Below, one piece after another: positions 62,296 through 64,000 of a stretch of DNA of 64,000 bases. Both the position numbers and the translations under genes were made by a program. The stretch spans positions 1 through 64,000 of the forward strand of contig CAYNOS010000008.1 in assembly GCA_964398985.1 (NCBI GenBank), given 5' to 3'. This DNA comes from CAYMRL01 sp964398985. Lineage in GTDB: Bacteria; Deinococcota; Deinococci; Deinococcales; Trueperaceae. The notes under the pieces were generated by a model, which was not told the DNA's origin, did not search any database, and saw nothing but the letters and a program-made list of their open reading frames with translations. Numbering within the stretch: position 1 is the first letter of the stretch; each line of letters begins with the position of its first letter.

Positions 62296-63072
62296 TCACC
62301 GTCCTTCGAACCTCGGAGCGCGCTTTTCTGCGAACGCGCGCACGCCCTCGGCGGCGTCGCTGCCGGTGGCGGCCGCCGACTGGCAGGCGCTCTCGAACGC
62401 CAGCTGGCCCTCGAGGTCGTTGTCGAAACTCGCTCGTATCTCGCGTTTGATCAGGGCGAACGCCCGCGTGGGGCCCGCCGCCAGAGCGCCGACGGCCGCA
62501 AAGGCGGCCTCCTCGAAGTCCTCGGCCGGCAGCACGCGGTCGGCCAAGCCGATCGCCAGCGCCTCGGCAGCATCGACCCGGCGGTTGCTGTAGGTGAGTT
62601 CCAGTGCCCGGCCAGCGCCGATCAGGCGCGGCAGATGGTAGCTGGCGCCGGCGTCGAGAGCCAAGCCGATGCCCGCGAACCCGAGCACGAAGGCCGCCGC
62701 CTCCGACACGTAGCGCACGTCGCAAGCCAACGCCAGGCTCATCCCGGCACCGGCCGCGATGCCGTTGACGGCCGCCACCACCGGCTTGTCGAGAGCCGCG
62801 AGCGCCCGCACCACGGGATGGTAGTGACGCTCGAGTAGCACGCCGATGTCGGCGTCGAGGGGCATGGCTCCGAGATCTGCGCCGGCCGAGAAGCCGCGGC
62901 CGCTGCCGGTGATCATCACCGCCCGCACCGCCGGGTCGGCCGCCGGACCGCGAGCGGCGTCGGCGAGCTCGTCGAGCAACTCGGAATCCAGAGCGTTCAG
63001 GACTTCGGGACGCGCGAACCTGATGCGCAGCGCCGCCCCTCGTGAGTCGATCTCCAGCTTGTGGTAGGTCAC
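62296..63072 (-). CDS. Enoyl-CoA hydratase/isomerase family protein
   Basis: A 258-residue crotonase-fold enzyme acting on acyl-CoA. It has RPEVLNALDSELL, the oxyanion loop SGRGFSAGADLG near residue 65, and VAAVNGIAAGAGMSLALACD. At the second catalytic position the sequence GIGLALDAGASYHLPRLIG carries Asp where typical hydratases have Glu (as in PaaG-type isomerases), so isomerase activity is plausible. GTG 63072 follows GAGGGA at 5-base spacing; a 5-codon ORF from a leaderless-spaced GTG 63086 overlaps it. Confidence 0.87.
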   Translation of the reverse strand: MTYHKLEIDSRGAALRIRFARPEVLNALDSELLDELADAARGPAADPAVRAVMITGSGRGFSAGADLGAMPLDADIGVLLERHYHPVVRALAALDKPVVAAVNGIAAGAGMSLALACDVRYVSEAAAFVLGFAGIGLALDAGASYHLPRLIGAGRALELTYSNRRVDAAEALAIGLADRVLPAEDFEEAAFAAVGALAAGPTRAFALIKREIRASFDNDLEGQLAFESACQSAAATGSDAAEGVRAFAEKRAPRFEGR

Positions 63073-63091
63073 GTCTTCCCTCGCACCGCCG

Positions 63092-63097
63092 AGTCTA
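63092..63097 (-). promoter_or_regulatory. -10 box of the enoyl-CoA hydratase operon, overlapping the RNHCP stop
   Basis: TAGACT whose TAG is the stop codon of the RNHCP gene, the same overlap as at hisN-ispG. It sits 5 bases before GTG 63086 and 19 before the hydratase GTG. Confidence 0.55.
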
Positions 63098-63469
63098 CCA
63101 ACGGCGGCCGGAAACACGAGATGGCGGTCCTGGCCGGTCGGCGCCGCCACCGGCTAGCGCGATGATCGCGTCGAAGTCGTCGGGAGCAACCGGGTCGTCG
63201 AGCGCCGCCTTGTTGCGTCTCACGCTGCCGCACTTGCGGCAGCGGTGCACGATCACCCAGCCCTTCTTGCCGGAGCTCTCGACGGCTACCGGGTCCATGA
63301 TCCCTAAGCAGTCAGCCGCCCGGTCGCCGGGATTGACGTCGACGTGGAGCGAGCTCAAGCAGCGCGGGCAGTGGTTGCGGTAGCCGCCGCCGGCGAGAGG
63401 CGGCACCTCCGCGCCACAGACGGCGCATTCGAACGGCTGGTTGGCTCCCTGACCGACGAAGCGCTTCAC
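63095..63469 (-). CDS. RNHCP domain zinc-ribbon protein
   Basis: A 124-residue protein with the RNHCP domain: FECAVCGAEVPP, GYRNHCPRCLSSLHVDV (the naming motif), PGDRAADCLGIMDP, and VHRCRKCGSVRRNKAALDD. The cysteine pairs should bind two zinc ions. Function of the family is unknown, perhaps nucleic-acid binding. Start taken at GTG 63469, 6 bases after TATGCT; upstream sequence soon runs into the N gap. Confidence 0.85.
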   Translation of the reverse strand: MKRFVGQGANQPFECAVCGAEVPPLAGGGYRNHCPRCLSSLHVDVNPGDRAADCLGIMDPVAVESSGKKGWVIVHRCRKCGSVRRNKAALDDPVAPDDFDAIIALAGGGADRPGPPSRVSGRRW

Positions 63470-63475
63470 GAGCCG

Positions 63476-63481
63476 AGCATA
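63476..63481 (-). promoter_or_regulatory. -10 box of the RNHCP gene (leaderless)
   Basis: TATGCT, 6 bases before GTG 63469. Confidence 0.6.
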
Positions 63482-63493
63482 GCGCCGAGGGCG

Positions 63494-63593
63494 NNNNNNN
63501 NNNNNNNNNNNNNNNNNNNNNNNNNNNNNNNNNNNNNNNNNNNNNNNNNNNNNNNNNNNNNNNNNNNNNNNNNNNNNNNNNNNNNNNNNNNNN
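63494..63593. other. 100-N scaffold gap
   Basis: A placeholder gap. Unlike the gap at 52655 the flanks share no sequence, so real DNA of unknown length may be missing between the RNHCP and DUF3810 genes. Confidence 0.95.
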
Positions 63594-63636
63594 CCCAGAT
63601 GAGGAGAGCTACGCAAAGCTCGACCGGCCGCCGTTC

Positions 63637-63642
63637 TAGGAT
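63637..63642 (+). promoter_or_regulatory. -10 box of the DUF3810 gene (leaderless)
   Basis: TAGGAT, 7 bases before ATG 63650. Confidence 0.6.
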
Positions 63643-63649
63643 TGCCTGG

Positions 63650-64000
63650 ATGCGTTACGAGAGTGATCGGCGACCTCCCTACGCCACGGACTACGGGCGC
63701 AGGCGCCGCCGCGGCCTCTTCGCTCGCTGGTGGCTGTGGCTGCTGATCGGGCTGCTGCTTCAGTTCGTGTCGTGGCCGTCGGCGTTGGCAGACCGCGTCT
63801 ACACGCACGGCGTCCACCCGGTGCTCAGCAGCCTGACCTCGCGCCTCCACGACGCCGTGCCGCTCAGCCTGGCCGCGGCGCTGGCCATGCTGTTCGTGAT
63901 CGTCGCGGTGCTGGGGCTGCTCAGCGGCCGCGGCGGGCGGCGCGGCGCCTTCACGCTGCTCGGGTGGTGGCTGGCGGCGTCGGCCATCCTCTTCCCCCTG
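63650..64000 (+). CDS. DUF3810 family membrane protein, N-terminal part
   Basis: The frame is open to the window end (117 codons). An Arg-rich cytoplasmic start (YGRRRRRGLFARWW) precedes three hydrophobic spans, with RVYTHGVHPVLSSLTSRLHDAVPLSLAA between the first and second. That Y-x-x-G-hydrophobic-P...PxSL pattern is typical of DUF3810, whose full proteins (about 350 residues) carry a C-terminal zinc-peptidase-like motif not visible here. Confidence 0.7.
   Translation, partial: MRYESDRRPPYATDYGRRRRRGLFARWWLWLLIGLLLQFVSWPSALADRVYTHGVHPVLSSLTSRLHDAVPLSLAAALAMLFVIVAVLGLLSGRGGRRGAFTLLGWWLAASAILFPL

Overview
The window is a dense, GC-rich (roughly two-thirds G+C by eye) bacterial chromosome segment with about 57 protein genes, two tRNAs, two 100-N assembly gaps and no insertion sequence, phage gene or CRISPR array. 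Most genes are housekeeping. Several clues point to the Deinococcota, perhaps near Truepera. Many transcription units start with a TANNNT -10 box only 5 to 8 bases before the start codon, the leaderless arrangement known to be common in Deinococcus. The GyrB N-terminus carries a GTGIDGYHQL-type segment. There are also an M29 aminopeptidase and an MGDG-synthase-like glycosyltransferase. This placement is an inference. The split alpha/beta glycyl-tRNA synthetase is unexpected for relatives such as Thermus thermophilus, which uses the single-chain enzyme.

Layout. 1-8.7 kb: typA end, GNAT acetyltransferase, scpA, histidine phosphatase, SDR, pyrD, cob(I)alamin adenosyltransferase, MscS channel, ispG and a HisN-like phosphatase. 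8.7-16.2 kb: dgt, a PrcB-type lipoprotein, a GT28-like glycosyltransferase coupled to a secreted FAD oxidoreductase, and a DUF815 ATPase coupled to a patatin. 16.3-25.5 kb: replication and recombination genes (dnaX-ybaB-recR, topA, recO) plus plsY, folC and an HD protein. 25.6-36.2 kb: SpoIIM-like membrane protein, alkaline-phosphatase-superfamily enzyme, trpS, an overlapping hpt-M23 peptidase-amylase operon, pseudouridine synthase, aminopeptidase, LamG lipoprotein and a 3-hydroxybutyrate dehydrogenase-like SDR. 36.3-44.6 kb: tRNA-Leu(CAG), glyQ-glyS, clpC, radA, PIN/TRAM protein and tRNA-Ala(UGC).

44.7-53.2 kb holds a complete alternative complex III operon (actABCDEF) followed by a membrane-anchored monohaem cytochrome c. 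Its genes overlap by 1 to 8 bases and together would move electrons from quinol to a periplasmic cytochrome; no terminal oxidase lies in the window. The N gap inside the last gene looks like an assembly artefact: a 55-bp sequence is repeated exactly on both sides, and collapsing the overlap restores a single reading frame.

53.3-64 kb: 2-hydroxyacid dehydrogenase, gyrB, SDR, two tandem asparagine-synthetase-like paralogs with no N-terminal glutaminase cysteine, YtcJ-type amidohydrolase, enoyl-CoA hydratase, RNHCP zinc-ribbon protein and a truncated DUF3810 membrane protein.

The most distinctive signals are the leaderless promoter architecture; two very short leaderless ORFs whose stops touch or overlap the starts of clpC (22 codons, ATGA) and radA (8 codons, TGA-ATG), suggesting translational coupling of stress and repair genes; a ClpC without its middle domain; and the tandem glutaminase-dead synthetase pair.
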